From RHLJ01 sp965242845 (GTDB lineage Bacteria; Bacteroidota; Rhodothermia; Balneolales; Balneolaceae): a stretch of DNA of 64,000 nucleotides. The stretch lies in NCBI GenBank assembly GCA_965242845.1, contig CBDETC010000003.1, positions 434,001 through 498,000 on the forward strand, given 5' to 3'. The notes under the pieces are model-generated. The model saw only the letters and a program-made list of their open reading frames with translations, had not been told where the DNA came from and searched no databases. How positions within the stretch are numbered: the first letter of the stretch is position 1; each line of letters starts with the position of its first letter. Positions 26,996-35,269 of this stretch are shown here, in pieces. The position numbers and the translations under genes were made by a program.

Positions 26996-27403
26996 TTAAT
27001 GGTTTTTTAGAGCTAATTGAGCCAATACATCCATGGCTTTTTGGGCATCTTTTGTATTCACAAAAAGATGATCGTGATAATAACCCGCCACCACATTGCA
27101 GCTGATATTATGCTGAGCCAGCTCGGTAGAAAATGCGGCAGTTAAGCCAACTGCTTCCAGGGAAGAATGAACGGTGAGGGTAATCCAGGCCGCCACGAAC
27201 TCATAAGATAATTCAAGTTTATCTGCTTTTTCTTTCTTTAAGATGAGGGTAGTTCCTTCTTCTTCTTTGAATTGAGCAATGATACCATCTCGGTCTATTC
27301 CATCTAAACTGATCACGGAGACAAATACATATTCTCCTTCATTGAGTTTTGGGGAAAGGTTTTTGAGGAGGATGTCCAAGTTTTTTCGGTAAGCATTTAA
27401 CAT
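26996..27403 (-). CDS. Tandem ACT-domain protein (ACT_3/ACT_7 type)
   Basis: A 135-residue cytoplasmic protein of two ACT-like domains: the N-terminal part LDILLKNLSPKLNEGEYVF and the C-terminal part AAWITLTVHSSLEAVGLTAA with SCNVVAGYYHDHLFV are both family signatures. ACT domains usually bind amino acids; this stand-alone family has no established role. The start is an ATG 8 bases after the stop of the nuclease gene, so in this genome it is probably transcribed from the nuclease module's promoter, unless there is one inside that gene. Confidence 0.88.
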   Translation of the reverse strand: MLNAYRKNLDILLKNLSPKLNEGEYVFVSVISLDGIDRDGIIAQFKEEEGTTLILKKEKADKLELSYEFVAAWITLTVHSSLEAVGLTAAFSTELAQHNISCNVVAGYYHDHLFVNTKDAQKAMDVLAQLALKNH

Positions 27404-27411
27404 TTATCCAA

Positions 27412-27969
27412 CTACTTGATAATTGTTTTGACAAACAGACTTTTGCTACCATGGCTATGAATTCCGTCAAAGTTTCTTATCAAACCTGATCTAGATTCAA
27501 TGAAATGTTCGGGATCAAAAATCACAAAAATCAAATTATCACATTCTTCATCATGCTTGTATTCCCCAATATCATCATTGAGTTCCTTTTTAATAGTTTT
27601 TCCGTGACTTTTATTTCTAATCTTTTTTGCTTCAATAACGGTTCTTAAACTTTTTGATCTAAAGTCTTGTATTGAATATTGCCTTGTCTCGTTACTTACT
27701 GGTTGCTCAGGTACTAAATCGAAAATATATGGCTTCAACATAAAGTAGAGTAAATCCTGAACCCCGTCCTCTGCTGAGGTGTCTAAGATAACTTCACTCC
27801 TCCTATTATTTGAATACCCAACACAATCTTCAAAAGCGTCTATCAAGTCAATGACATTGTCCAAATTAATTGAACCACTGGCGCTTTCTGTATGACCAGT
27901 TATACCCTTCATCAAAGATTGAATCTGGTCTCGCTGCTGGGCTACTTTAATTAACTTTTTAATACTCAT
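27412..27969 (-). CDS. PD-(D/E)XK nuclease-domain protein, DpnII/MboI-like
   Basis: A 185-residue protein. The N-terminal 55 residues are helical and unassigned. From residue 57 it matches the DpnII-MboI-type restriction endonuclease fold: SAEDGVQDLLYFML, then D102 in SIQDFRSK, E113 and K115 in VIEAKKIR (the PD-(D/E)XK triad), and the strand CDNLIFVIFDPEHFIE. All three catalytic residues are present, so it is probably active on DNA. Its ATG overlaps the stop of the DUF5343 gene by 4 bases, which makes the two a coupled pair. There is no methyltransferase here, so it is not an ordinary restriction-modification pair. The DNA is more AT-rich than the flanks. Confidence 0.78.
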   Translation of the reverse strand: MSIKKLIKVAQQRDQIQSLMKGITGHTESASGSINLDNVIDLIDAFEDCVGYSNNRRSEVILDTSAEDGVQDLLYFMLKPYIFDLVPEQPVSNETRQYSIQDFRSKSLRTVIEAKKIRNKSHGKTIKKELNDDIGEYKHDEECDNLIFVIFDPEHFIESRSGLIRNFDGIHSHGSKSLFVKTIIK

Positions 27970-28598
27970 TCAATATCGTTCTTAATACCCAGAACATATT
28001 TTCCTAGATTTTTAAAAATAGACTCATAAGTTTCGGGTGATTGTTCACCGGGGATATGAACTTGAATATTAAAGTGGATCTGAGAAGAACCAGGAATCAT
28101 ATTTGTGTTATTAGGATCATTTTTTGGGTTTATGATCTTAGTCTGATCAGGTTCAGGTATTCTGATTGAAGAATTTTCTTGCGGAACTGAGCCAAAGTCA
28201 GCTATTTCGCATAGTGTTTGGAATGTTTTGATGATATTTTTTAACGCTGCCTCTCCAACGTCAGTAACACTTGCAAAGTAATCCTTAAGTTTCTGCTCAT
28301 CTATTGCTTCAGCATTTGGGTATATCTCAAATAGTCCGGGATAGGTTTTTTTTATAAGTTGACCGAGTGTAGTTTTTTTTGAAGCCGACCTTAATTTAGA
28401 ATATTCAGAAGTAGGTACTCCATCGGAGCCAACTAATCCCAATGATTTAATAACTGATACAATTGATCTATCATTTGTTGATTTATATCCCAAACCTTCT
28501 AAGTATTTGATAGTAAGTTTTTTTGGAACGCCTCTAGCAGGTATTTTTTCAATAAAATCTTTAAGATTCTTTACGTTTTGTGTTGAAGAAAAGCTCAT
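27966..28598 (-). CDS. DUF5343 domain protein, partner of the nuclease
   Basis: A 210-residue protein. Residues about 8-135 fit DUF5343: FIEKIPARGVPKKLTIKYL, a winged-helix-like start, then SVIKSLGLVGSDGVPTSEY, LIKKTYPGLFEIYPNA and FQTLCEIADF. After a polar linker (about 140-165) the C-terminus has the strand motif IHFNIQVHIP and a short helix. The N-terminal part may bind DNA; the function of the family is not known. It is the first gene of the module, with a palindromic site 17 bases upstream of its ATG. Low GC compared with the housekeeping neighbours suggests transfer. Confidence 0.75.
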   Translation of the reverse strand: MSFSSTQNVKNLKDFIEKIPARGVPKKLTIKYLEGLGYKSTNDRSIVSVIKSLGLVGSDGVPTSEYSKLRSASKKTTLGQLIKKTYPGLFEIYPNAEAIDEQKLKDYFASVTDVGEAALKNIIKTFQTLCEIADFGSVPQENSSIRIPEPDQTKIINPKNDPNNTNMIPGSSQIHFNIQVHIPGEQSPETYESIFKNLGKYVLGIKNDIE

Positions 28599-28614
28599 GG
28601 CAAAATATTTGATT

Positions 28615-28678
28615 GTAACCTATTAAAATTAATTTGTAATAGGTTACATTTTATTTTTTTTATAGTTCAACCTATAAC
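28615..28678 (-). promoter_or_regulatory. Palindromic operator-like site upstream of the nuclease module
   Basis: GTAACCTATTA (28615-28625) and TAATAGGTTAC (28637-28647) are a perfect 11-bp inverted repeat with an 11-base spacer, 17 bases before the ATG of the DUF5343 gene. A third half-site AACCTATAAC lies at 28669-28678. The stem lacks a following T-run in the direction of the symporter's transcription, so an operator is more likely than a terminator. A TTG (minus strand) near 28666 would be a reasonable -33 element, but the -7 box is poor. Confidence 0.5.
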
Positions 28679-28716
28679 ATAAAAATCATAGAGATATAAG
28701 CAAGTAAAAAATAGAT

Positions 28717-30447
28717 TTACTTCTTCGTCGGAAAAGCCATACTAACCCCTAAACCAACAATCACTACAACAAACGCGCCGAGGGGATTTAACCACAAGAA
28801 CTCAATGGCTTTGGTATAGCCTTCGGGAGTTTGTACCCAGGGGAAAAAGAAGGAGTAATCAGCAAGAGCCTCAGAATAGAAGAGGCGGTCGAAAGTGAAT
28901 ACAGAAAGCATTCCAGCTGCGAGACCAGCTAAAGCTCCGTTACCGTTGGCTTTCTTAGCCCAAAGTAACAAGATGAACACCCCAAGAATGGAGCCATAAA
29001 AATAACTACCAATCTGGTTAACCAGCTCAATGATAGAACGAGTCTCTCCCAGAGCGAGGGCAGAAAGGGTGGCAAATACTCCCCAACCTAAGGTAGTCCA
29101 TCGAGAATACTTGAGGTAATGCTTGTCCCCATGTTTGTTGTTATCCAGCCGTTGGTACCAGTCTACAATAGAAACGGCACTTAAAGCATTAAGCTGGGAA
29201 TCGATGGAGCTCATGGCTGCCGCGAATATCCCGGCTATAATGAGGCCTATTAAGCCAATGGGAATATAGTTCAGGATGAAATAGGGGAAGATGTAATTGG
29301 TATCATTGACATCAGCATCTAAAATCTCGGCCTGTAAATCGAGTTCGGCCTGGCGTGCTTTGTTTAAATCGTTGTCAGCATCAATAAATGCTTGCTGAAG
29401 GGCGTAGTCTCGAGTCTCGGCGGCTCTAAGCGCCAAGGCTCTTCGGTTACCTTCTGCTTTTTGATATTCATGCATGATGATTTCTTCTCGATTCAATTGC
29501 TCTTCGGTCTGAGCAACTGGATCAGAAGCGCGGAAAGAGATAGGGGCGTCGTTAAAAATGAAAAAGATATAGAGCATCACCCCAAGCAACAGGATGAAGA
29601 ATTGCATAGGCACTTTGGCATAAGCCGACATCAACAAAGAATTACGGGCTGCTTTAACTGAAGGAGTAGTTAGGTAGCGTTGCACCTGAGTCTGATCGGT
29701 TCCGAAATAAGAAAGCATCAGGAATAAAGCGGCGATAACCCCGCTCCACACATTGTACTTCTCGCTCAAGTCAAAGCTGAGGTCAAGTGCTGTGAGTTTA
29801 TCCAAAGAACCAGCCAGATAGAGTGCATCTCCAAAGGAAACGTCTTCCGGGAAGTGATAGAGAATCATCCCAAAACAGAAAATGAGGCCGAACATCATCA
29901 CCGCCATCTGCTTCACGTCGGTGGATATTACGCCAGCCATTCCGCCAATCATGGTATAGCCGGTAGCAATTACACCAATTATAAGAATGGTGATCCACAG
30001 TGGTAATCCAAGTAAAAGGGCTAATACATAAGAAGGTGCGGCGATTACAGTACCTAAGGCCAATCCGCGGGAAATAAGGAAGAGTCCACTGGTAGTGAGG
30101 CGTGTTTTTAAACCAAAACGCTCTTCCAGTACCTCATAAGCAGTAAAAGCTTTCTTTTTGGCGAAAAAGGGCACCAGGAACATACAGATGATGATCATAG
30201 AAAATGGAATGGCCAGGTACACCATCACAAAGCGCATGTCTTCTACATAGGCTATTCCTGTTGTTCCAATAAAAGTGATCGCAGAAGCCTGGGTAGCCAT
30301 AATGGAAAGTCCGGCGGCCCACCAGGGCATACCTCTTCCTGCAAGTAAGTAGCCTTCGATATTTTCGGCGTCTTTTCCTTTCCGGGTACCGTCCCAAATA
30401 GTGTAAGCTAAAAAGGCGAACAACACCGCCCAATCAATCCAATGCAT
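28717..30447 (-). CDS. Sodium/solute symporter (SSS family)
   Basis: A 576-residue membrane protein with about 13 hydrophobic segments and the SSS signatures SIMATQASAITFIGTTGIAY and GLIGLIIAGIFAAAMSSIDS. The family imports sugars, carboxylates, proline or sialic acid with Na+; the substrate is not evident. A charged 60-residue loop (about 305-370) interrupts the membrane part and is larger than in typical members. It starts 3 bases after a 38-residue membrane ORF and 118 bases before the nuclease module. Confidence 0.92.
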   Translation of the reverse strand: MHWIDWAVLFAFLAYTIWDGTRKGKDAENIEGYLLAGRGMPWWAAGLSIMATQASAITFIGTTGIAYVEDMRFVMVYLAIPFSMIIICMFLVPFFAKKKAFTAYEVLEERFGLKTRLTTSGLFLISRGLALGTVIAAPSYVLALLLGLPLWITILIIGVIATGYTMIGGMAGVISTDVKQMAVMMFGLIFCFGMILYHFPEDVSFGDALYLAGSLDKLTALDLSFDLSEKYNVWSGVIAALFLMLSYFGTDQTQVQRYLTTPSVKAARNSLLMSAYAKVPMQFFILLLGVMLYIFFIFNDAPISFRASDPVAQTEEQLNREEIIMHEYQKAEGNRRALALRAAETRDYALQQAFIDADNDLNKARQAELDLQAEILDADVNDTNYIFPYFILNYIPIGLIGLIIAGIFAAAMSSIDSQLNALSAVSIVDWYQRLDNNKHGDKHYLKYSRWTTLGWGVFATLSALALGETRSIIELVNQIGSYFYGSILGVFILLLWAKKANGNGALAGLAAGMLSVFTFDRLFYSEALADYSFFFPWVQTPEGYTKAIEFLWLNPLGAFVVVIVGLGVSMAFPTKK

Positions 30448-30450
30448 AAA

Positions 30451-30567
30451 CTAGGGCTGGTTGAAGATTGCGGTGAATATCCAGAAAAGAATCACACACA
30501 CTATTCCCCAGATGAATACGATCCAGTAAGTCCGGTTCCAGTTGGTGTTGTCCGTGTTTTCTTCCAT
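30451..30567 (-). CDS. Small single-span membrane protein next to the symporter
   Basis: A 38-codon ORF with ATG at 30567 and TAG at 30451. A polar start (MEENTDNTNWNRTYW) is followed by one hydrophobic helix of about 20 residues and a short tail. The symporter ATG follows after 3 bases and wbqC-like gene ends 23 bases upstream, so it sits inside an operon. Small accessory subunits beside SSS symporters are known in other bacteria, and the position suggests such a role here; this is inference. Confidence 0.62.
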   Translation of the reverse strand: MEENTDNTNWNRTYWIVFIWGIVCVILFWIFTAIFNQP

Positions 30568-30590
30568 CACTGATGATAGGAAATGATGCC

Positions 30591-31256
30591 TTAGGAAAAA
30601 AGGGCTGAGAGCACCTTATAGCTCTCTTTTCCCTCATTTAATAGCAAATCGAGGATAGAGCAACCTTCAATAAAACCGGGATGGGCCTGACGGTATTTGG
30701 GATGTCTTTGCAAAGCAACAAGAGCTTTATCGCTCTGCCACAGATAGTTTTTGGATTGATGCTCTATATAGAACTCATCAGCTCCAAGATTTACTGCAGC
30801 TTGCTCGGGGTTAGAATCATACGTAGGCAGCTTACTCGCAAGAGTCATATTGATATCTAATTCCATGTACGTGCAAAGCCGCTGAAAGAAGTAAGCGTTG
30901 AATTCAAAGAGGAATTCACACTCCCTGGCGTACTGAATATCTGAAAACAGTTCGTCTTCAAAGAAATCAAACCAGGTGGCATGCTGGTAATTATGCAGGA
31001 TGCCATTCCAGAAAGCTTCCAGCCAGGGCTCCGAATGATCAATACGAACTTCCTGAATGGGCTTTTTCTTGTCCTCGCTAAGAATTGGGATGTTAATCCA
31101 TTGAGTTCCTTCGGCATTTCTAAGCTCCGCCCGATGAGTTCTCCCTTTTCTTGACCAGGGTTCTATATCCAGCCAAATTACCTGCTCAGCTTTTAGCATA
31201 GAAGCCAGATCATACAGGTTCGGTGCGAATTGAGGAGTTATTAAACTAACAGACAA
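30591..31256 (-). CDS. WbqC-like family protein
   Basis: A 221-residue soluble protein of the WbqC family (Pfam WbqC-like): the start TPQFAPNLYDLASML, the central W-rich segment EAFWNGILHNYQHATWFDFF and the end GFIEGCSILDLLLNEG are typical. Members occur in polysaccharide and glycosyl-transfer clusters, but this copy is next to transport genes and the molecular function is not established. It is the first gene of the leftward operon with the small membrane protein and the symporter. Confidence 0.87.
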   Translation of the reverse strand: MSVSLITPQFAPNLYDLASMLKAEQVIWLDIEPWSRKGRTHRAELRNAEGTQWINIPILSEDKKKPIQEVRIDHSEPWLEAFWNGILHNYQHATWFDFFEDELFSDIQYARECEFLFEFNAYFFQRLCTYMELDINMTLASKLPTYDSNPEQAAVNLGADEFYIEHQSKNYLWQSDKALVALQRHPKYRQAHPGFIEGCSILDLLLNEGKESYKVLSALFS

Positions 31257-31262
31257 TTGGAA

Positions 31263-31320
31263 ATTAGGAATTAGGAATAGTTGAATAGCAAAATCTAATT
31301 CCTAATTCCTAATTCCTAAT
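31263..31320. repeat. Inverted and tandem 7-mer repeats (ATTAGGA/TCCTAAT)
   Basis: Two copies of TTAGGAA-type words at 31263-31278 face three copies of ATTCCTA at 31298-31320, around a 19-base spacer. It can form an A/T-rich hairpin between divergent genes (wbqC-like and gltX). Similar words occur near 8185 and 52660. Confidence 0.7.
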
Positions 31321-31352
31321 CATCACCAAATGAAGTCAAGCTTAAAAATACG

Positions 31353-31360
31353 TACCTTTG
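31353..31360 (+). promoter_or_regulatory. Candidate -7 element for gltX
   Basis: TACCTTTG matches the Bacteroidota -7 box TAnnTTTG and lies about 38 bases before the gltX ATG. No convincing TTG -33 box is visible at the usual distance. Confidence 0.3.
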
Positions 31361-31398
31361 GTGCTTCTCAAATTTGTAATCAAGATTAGATCATATTT

Positions 31399-32880
31399 AT
31401 GAGCGTTAGAGTACGTTTCGCACCATCACCAACCGGATTTTTACATATCGGTGGATTGAGAACCGCATTATATAATTACCTGTTCGCCCGGCATCATGGA
31501 GGAACATTTGTATTAAGAATAGAGGATACCGATCAGGCGAGATTTGTAGATGGGGCAGAAGAAGATATCATTCAATCATTGGAATGGGCGGGAATGACCA
31601 TTGATGAAGGTCCGCACAAACCAGGAGAAGTTGGCCCATATCGTCAGAGCGAGCGAAAGGAATTGTACCATACATACGCTAAAGAATTAGTAGAAAACGG
31701 ACACGCTTATTACGCCTTTGATACCCAGGCAGAAATCGAGGAAATGCGGGAGCGCTTGAAGAAATCAGGGAATCCTTCTCCGAGCTATGATTCTATCACG
31801 CGTCAGTCGATGAAAAACAGTTTAACACTTCCCCAGGATGAAGTGGAAAAGAGGTTGGCAAATGGAGATGAGCATGTAATTCGCTTGAAGGTCCCTCGAA
31901 GAGAGACGGTTAAGTTTGAAGATTTGATTCGAGGTATTGTTTCCTTTGAAACAGCTGGCTTGGATGATCAGGTGTTGATGAAGTCAGACGGAATGCCAAC
32001 CTACCACTTGGCCAATGTAGTAGACGATCATACTATGGGGATTACGCATGTAATTCGTGGAGAGGAGTGGTTGAGTTCTGCACCAAAGCATATGCTTTTG
32101 TACCAGGCGTTTGGATGGGAACCTCCAACAATGGCACACCTACCGCTAATCATGAGTCCTAGCGGAGGAAAGCTTTCAAAAAGAAAAGCTGAAAGCGAAG
32201 GAATTCCTGTTAACACCAAAGATTACATCGCTGGAAATTATGAGCCGGATGCACTGGTGAATTTTCTCGCTTATTTAGGATGGAGTCCTGGAGATGATTC
32301 AGAAGTACACTCACTTACCGAATTATGTGAATTGTTTACCCACGACCGTGTGAGTAAAAGTGGGGCTGTATTCAATCACAAAAAATTGATGTGGTATAAT
32401 GAGCACTACATCAGAGAAACGTCGATTGAGGCATTAATTCCTAGAGTAAAAGCGTTGGCTGAGCAACAAGGTTTTGATACCAAAGACGAAGGATATCTTT
32501 CCAAAGTAGTTGGATTGCTGCACGAACGAGTTTCTAAAGTAGATGAATTTGTAGCCATGGGCTCATTTTTCTTTGAAGCTCCTGCGGAGTATGACGAAAA
32601 CGCCCTCAAGAAGTGGAAAGACGACAGTGCTGGCCTGGTTAAAGCCTACCAGTCAAAAGTAGAAGCTTTATCAGAGGATGAGTTCAAGGCGGCCAAAATA
32701 AAATCTTTACTTGAAGAAGTAATTGCAGAACATGCAGTTGGTTTCGGAAAGCTGATGATGCCCCTTCGAATTGCAGTTACCGGACAAGGTTTTGGCCCAG
32801 ATTTATTTGAATCCTTTGAGCTCCTTACGAAAGAGGAAGTACTGAATCGAATTAATACTGCTTTAGAAAAACTGTCCTGA
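31399..32880 (+). CDS. gltX: Glutamyl-tRNA synthetase
   Basis: Class I aminoacyl-tRNA synthetase of 493 residues that charges tRNA with glutamate. It shows the HIGH-type motif HIGG at 16-19 after RFAPSPTGF, the KMSKS-type motif KLSKRK in MSPSGGKLSKRKAE, and the C-terminal anticodon-binding domain. It is a single gene whose stop codon abuts that of the convergent nhaC with no base between. Confidence 0.98.
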   Translation: MSVRVRFAPSPTGFLHIGGLRTALYNYLFARHHGGTFVLRIEDTDQARFVDGAEEDIIQSLEWAGMTIDEGPHKPGEVGPYRQSERKELYHTYAKELVENGHAYYAFDTQAEIEEMRERLKKSGNPSPSYDSITRQSMKNSLTLPQDEVEKRLANGDEHVIRLKVPRRETVKFEDLIRGIVSFETAGLDDQVLMKSDGMPTYHLANVVDDHTMGITHVIRGEEWLSSAPKHMLLYQAFGWEPPTMAHLPLIMSPSGGKLSKRKAESEGIPVNTKDYIAGNYEPDALVNFLAYLGWSPGDDSEVHSLTELCELFTHDRVSKSGAVFNHKKLMWYNEHYIRETSIEALIPRVKALAEQQGFDTKDEGYLSKVVGLLHERVSKVDEFVAMGSFFFEAPAEYDENALKKWKDDSAGLVKAYQSKVEALSEDEFKAAKIKSLLEEVIAEHAVGFGKLMMPLRIAVTGQGFGPDLFESFELLTKEEVLNRINTALEKLS

Positions 32881-34362
32881 TTAGGGATTTTTCTGATCGT
32901 CTAGTACTACTTCTTCCCCTTTAGCGTCGGCAAGTTTACGGATCTTAAGCCCGGCATAGGCATAGAACATCGTCATAAACGGACTGATGATATTGAAGAA
33001 TGCAAAAGGAAGGTAGGCAAGTGTTCCAACTCCAAGTACTCCTGCATGATAAGCGCCACAGGTATTCCATGGGATAAGCACTGAAGTAACGGTTCCTGAA
33101 TCTTCCAGCGTACGGCTCAGATTTTCAGGGGCGAGTCCTTTTTCTTTATAAGTATCCGTGTACATCCTTCCAGGGACTACAATAGCAAGGTATTGATCAG
33201 AAGCTGTAATGTTGAAGAACACACAGGTTCCTACGGTAGAGGCGACCAATGAACCGGTAGAATTAACTGTTGAAATTACGGCCTCAGCAATACGCTTCAG
33301 CATTCCGCTTTTCTCCATCACCCCACCGAAAATCATAGCAGAAAGGATAAGCCAGACGGTTCCCAGCATTCCATACATCCCACCAGAGCTCAGTAGATCA
33401 TCTACAATAGCATTACCGGTAACGATGGCGATATCTCCATAGAGCGAAAGTAAAACGCCCACATACATCGACTCAAAACCTCTGGCTTCATAACCAGAAA
33501 CAGAATGCACTACATCCGGTTGAAAGATTAAGGCGAAGATAGCTCCTAAAAGCGCACCAGCTAAAATAGCAGGGATTGCAGGCACTCTTTTCACGATTAA
33601 AGCAATTACAGCAACGGGAACAAGGAACAACCACCCATTGATATTGAACTGACTGGCAATCGCATCCTGAATTTCCTGAACATCTACTCCTCCGGTTCCT
33701 CCGTTTTGTGTAAAGCCAATGATGATAAAAAGAACAAGCGCAATACTTATTGAGGGTACCGTGGTGTAAGCCATATACCGGATATGTGTAAATAAATCCG
33801 TTCCGGCCATTGCCGGTGCCAGGTTGGTGGTATCAGAAAGTGGAGACATTTTATCTCCAAAATATGCCCCGGAGATAATAGCTCCAGCTACCATTCCAGG
33901 ATTTAAACCCAAGGCTGTACCAATTCCTACAAGAGCAATACCAACCGTCGCAGAAGTGGTCCATGAAGAACCAGTAGCTACAGAAACTACCGCACATACC
34001 ACACAGGCAGCAAACAAGAAGATGGTAGGATTAAGAATTTCAAGACCGTAGTAGATCATGGCTGGAACAATTCCACTCAATAACCAGGTACCTGCTAAAG
34101 ATCCTATTAGCAATAGAATAAGAATGGAGGCCATAGCAGAACTGATACTCTTTACAATTCCGGTACGAATTTCTGTCCAGTCAAAACCAAGTCTTAACGC
34201 TACCAAACTTGCTACTCCGGCTGCCAGGATAAGAATCATCTGGTTTGATCCATCTAAAGAAGCATCCCCATAAATGCGAACATTCACAAAAAGAGCAATG
34301 ATCAGGAAGATGATAGGTATAAATGCCTGTAGAAGAGTCGGCTTTTCGTATTTATAAGTCAT
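32881..34362 (-). CDS. nhaC: Na+/H+ antiporter, NhaC family
   Basis: A 493-residue inner-membrane protein with about 12 hydrophobic segments and NhaC-type features such as SVATGSSWTTSATVGIA, ISGAYFGDKMSPLSDTTNLA and the C-terminal IPWNTCGAYHAGVLGV. The family exchanges sodium for protons and supports growth at high pH or salt, which fits a marine or saline habitat together with the pnt and SSS genes. Exact ion preference cannot be told. The gene is monocistronic and convergent with gltX. Confidence 0.93.
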   Translation of the reverse strand: MTYKYEKPTLLQAFIPIIFLIIALFVNVRIYGDASLDGSNQMILILAAGVASLVALRLGFDWTEIRTGIVKSISSAMASILILLLIGSLAGTWLLSGIVPAMIYYGLEILNPTIFLFAACVVCAVVSVATGSSWTTSATVGIALVGIGTALGLNPGMVAGAIISGAYFGDKMSPLSDTTNLAPAMAGTDLFTHIRYMAYTTVPSISIALVLFIIIGFTQNGGTGGVDVQEIQDAIASQFNINGWLFLVPVAVIALIVKRVPAIPAILAGALLGAIFALIFQPDVVHSVSGYEARGFESMYVGVLLSLYGDIAIVTGNAIVDDLLSSGGMYGMLGTVWLILSAMIFGGVMEKSGMLKRIAEAVISTVNSTGSLVASTVGTCVFFNITASDQYLAIVVPGRMYTDTYKEKGLAPENLSRTLEDSGTVTSVLIPWNTCGAYHAGVLGVGTLAYLPFAFFNIISPFMTMFYAYAGLKIRKLADAKGEEVVLDDQKNP

Positions 34363-34411
34363 GAAATTGGATCACATTAATAGTAAGAGCGGAATGAATA
34401 AACGCTGTTTT

Positions 34412-35185
34412 CTAACCAAAAACCAGTTTAAAAGCATTCTCCTCAATAACTTCAGAGGTTTTGAAATCGTATCTGCGCTCCACAAATTCGGCATGACCTT
34501 GCTTATCTATTAAGAGGAGGGTAGAACAGCGGGTACCATAATTTTCCGTTTTTATGAATACCGAAGAAATCGCTCGTTCCCATTCTAAAGGTATGCCAGT
34601 CTCCGGAAGTTTATCATCGGGAGTACGCTGATCATTTTTTAAAAGAGAAAACAGTTGTTCGTAGTCAATGGTCTCATCAGAAATAGCATTTGCCAGATCG
34701 CTTTTCGCTTGTTCCAGTTTCGGCCAGGGAGTATCCATTAATGCATTACTTAATCCGTGTACACCTGGATTAATTTCTGTCTTCTGCTGACTTATGTTCG
34801 AGAAATGGAAAACTCCATTTGCATCCCCAAGCAAAAGATTAAAACCATGATAGCGTGTTGATCCTGATTCTATTTGATCCAAATAATCCGAAGAGCCATC
34901 GTTATTTTTTAGATAGTTCAGCACCAATTCTCCGCGACTTGGTGGATTTTCTCTTTTGATAGATGGGTCTCTATAATTGGTTAAGGCTCCCCATTTTCCG
35001 GAACGCTCAACCCCCATCCAGGTACCGCCTGCTTCCAGGTCTTTTCCTGCAAGAATTGCTGGTGAATCTTCTTCATTCCAGAATTGTGCTTTTCGGGTAG
35101 GTCTGGCATAGAATTCGTCACGGTTTGCCGCAAGAACTAAGTCGTAAACAGGGTGGGTCTTGTAGGCAAAAGTGATAAGGCACAT
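34412..35185 (-). CDS. NRDE family protein (TANGO2-like)
   Basis: A 257-residue protein whose N-terminus MCLITFAYKTHPVYDLVLAANRDEF carries the NRDE motif that names the family. Members are N-terminal-nucleophile-like; the exposed cysteine at position 2 would be the nucleophile. A reading frame starting 15 bases upstream (35200) is open, but the family begins at MCLI, so I chose 35185. TANGO2, the eukaryotic relative, has been linked to heme and lipid handling; no function is set in bacteria. Confidence 0.85.
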   Translation of the reverse strand: MCLITFAYKTHPVYDLVLAANRDEFYARPTRKAQFWNEEDSPAILAGKDLEAGGTWMGVERSGKWGALTNYRDPSIKRENPPSRGELVLNYLKNNDGSSDYLDQIESGSTRYHGFNLLLGDANGVFHFSNISQQKTEINPGVHGLSNALMDTPWPKLEQAKSDLANAISDETIDYEQLFSLLKNDQRTPDDKLPETGIPLEWERAISSVFIKTENYGTRCSTLLLIDKQGHAEFVERRYDFKTSEVIEENAFKLVFG

Positions 35186-35269
35186 AAACAGGATAAACAA
35201 GGGTTTTAAAAACGGAGGAATCTAAGCATATTCCCGAAACCAATTATCAGTTTTCCGTATAGATTTCTT

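Noticed and set aside
27412..28598. A classical restriction-modification pair
   Set aside because: No methyltransferase motif (such as DPPY or NPPY with FxGxG) is present in either gene or nearby.
28717..28760. Hairpin AAGTAA/TTACTT near the symporter stop as a terminator
   Set aside because: Only 6 base pairs, no T-run after it on the minus strand; too weak to call.
31263..31320. TTAGGAA repeats as a possible CRISPR or tandem array
   Set aside because: Units are 7 bases, with no spacers and an inverted partner; it is a short hairpin-forming repeat, not an array.
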